64,000 nt of DNA from Bacillus sp. FSL K6-3431. GTDB lineage: Bacteria > Bacillota > Bacilli > Bacillales > Bacillaceae_C. Location: the NCBI RefSeq assembly GCF_038002605.1, contig NZ_JBBOCT010000001.1, forward strand, positions 3,906,001 through 3,970,000, in the 5' to 3' direction. Under the pieces are notes generated by a model, which saw only the letters and a program-made list of their open reading frames with translations, was not told the DNA's origin and searched no databases. Positions 63,825 to 64,000 of this stretch are shown piece by piece (position 1 is the stretch's first letter; every line of letters begins with the position of its first letter). Made by a program: the position numbers and the translations under genes.

Positions 63825-64000
63825 ATGAAATATTCAAAAGCTACAAATTATGCTTTACACTCAATGGTTTATTTAGCTTTGACTCCAAAGGGAAAACCTA
63901 CTGGAGTAGAACATTTAGCTAAAATGCAAAACCTCTCACCAACATACCTTTCAAAGATATTAACAAAACTTGTTAAAGCAGGGTTAATTGAATCAAATTC
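63825..64000 (+). CDS. Rrf2-family repressor (runs off the window)
   Basis: The first 58 codons are open: MKYSKATNYALHSMVYLALT, then VEHLAKMQNLSPTYLSKILT and KLVKAGLIESN. The winged helix is complete to this point and differs from the dead copy at 61897 by a few residues. AAAGGAG lies 8 bases before the ATG. The gene is probably the working copy that acts on the three palindromes. Cysteines that would show a redox or Fe-S sensor would lie beyond the window end. Confidence 0.88.
   Translation, partial: MKYSKATNYALHSMVYLALTPKGKPTGVEHLAKMQNLSPTYLSKILTKLVKAGLIESN

Overview
The window is AT-rich DNA from a low-GC, Gram-positive, spore-former-like member of the Bacillaceae/Planococcaceae (a Lysinibacillus- or Solibacillus-like genome is my best guess). 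The basis is the GGAGG ribosome sites, frequent GTG and TTG starts, an RNase J paralogue, MhqR and Zur operators of Bacillus type, YitT, YdbS/YdbT and DUF3231 proteins. No rRNA, tRNA, prophage or CRISPR array was recognised.

Positions 1-36000 are an accessory region. Its intergenic DNA is dominated by one recurrent architecture that I read as boundaries of Tn7-like transposons. Left-type ends carry three spaced ATCAAACTTT-type motifs, the middle one inside a hairpin, and end in ...ACA. Right-type ends start TGT and carry AATAAAG motifs phased 20-21 bp apart. At several junctions a left end and a right end lie 5 bp apart (TTTGT twice). Two right ends are followed by tnsA-like N-terminal remnants (8585 and 16319). 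No tnsB or tnsC is present, so these look like stacked, decayed or trans-mobilised elements. Genes between the ends look like cargo: YjbR, MerR plus a CPBP protease, a BpsA-SpeD polyamine fusion enzyme, a DUF2089 operon, RNase J, DinB and GNAT proteins, a GC-rich MerR/membrane cassette, lipoproteins, an MhqR quinone-response cluster, a secreted ADP-ribosyltransferase-like toxin with a probable immunity gene, a broken Zur-controlled zinT, and a GC-rich aldo/keto reductase/TetR pair. Many are truncated or frameshifted.

Positions 36000-64000 look more like ordinary chromosome with local decay. They hold DUF3231 and TM proteins, a TetR/MMPL efflux pair with a long operator, YitT, a NERD protein, an ABC exporter with LytTR/DUF3021 regulators, a YdbS/YdbT-ABC transporter operon divergent from a two-component system, an SDR, a LysM protein, GNAT plus HAD proteins and a thioredoxin-reductase-like flavoprotein. 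Two tandem arrays of the same 52-bp repeat sit in opposite orientation in convergent intergenic gaps (45.6 and 57.2 kb). Three copies of an Rrf2-type repressor gene (two broken, one running off the window) share a palindrome that also precedes the flavoprotein.

Recurring themes are redox and electrophile defence (MhqR cluster, Rrf2/flavoprotein, SDR, AKR), envelope and efflux functions, and heavy turnover of accessory DNA by the Tn7-like ends plus IS3 and IS6 remnants.
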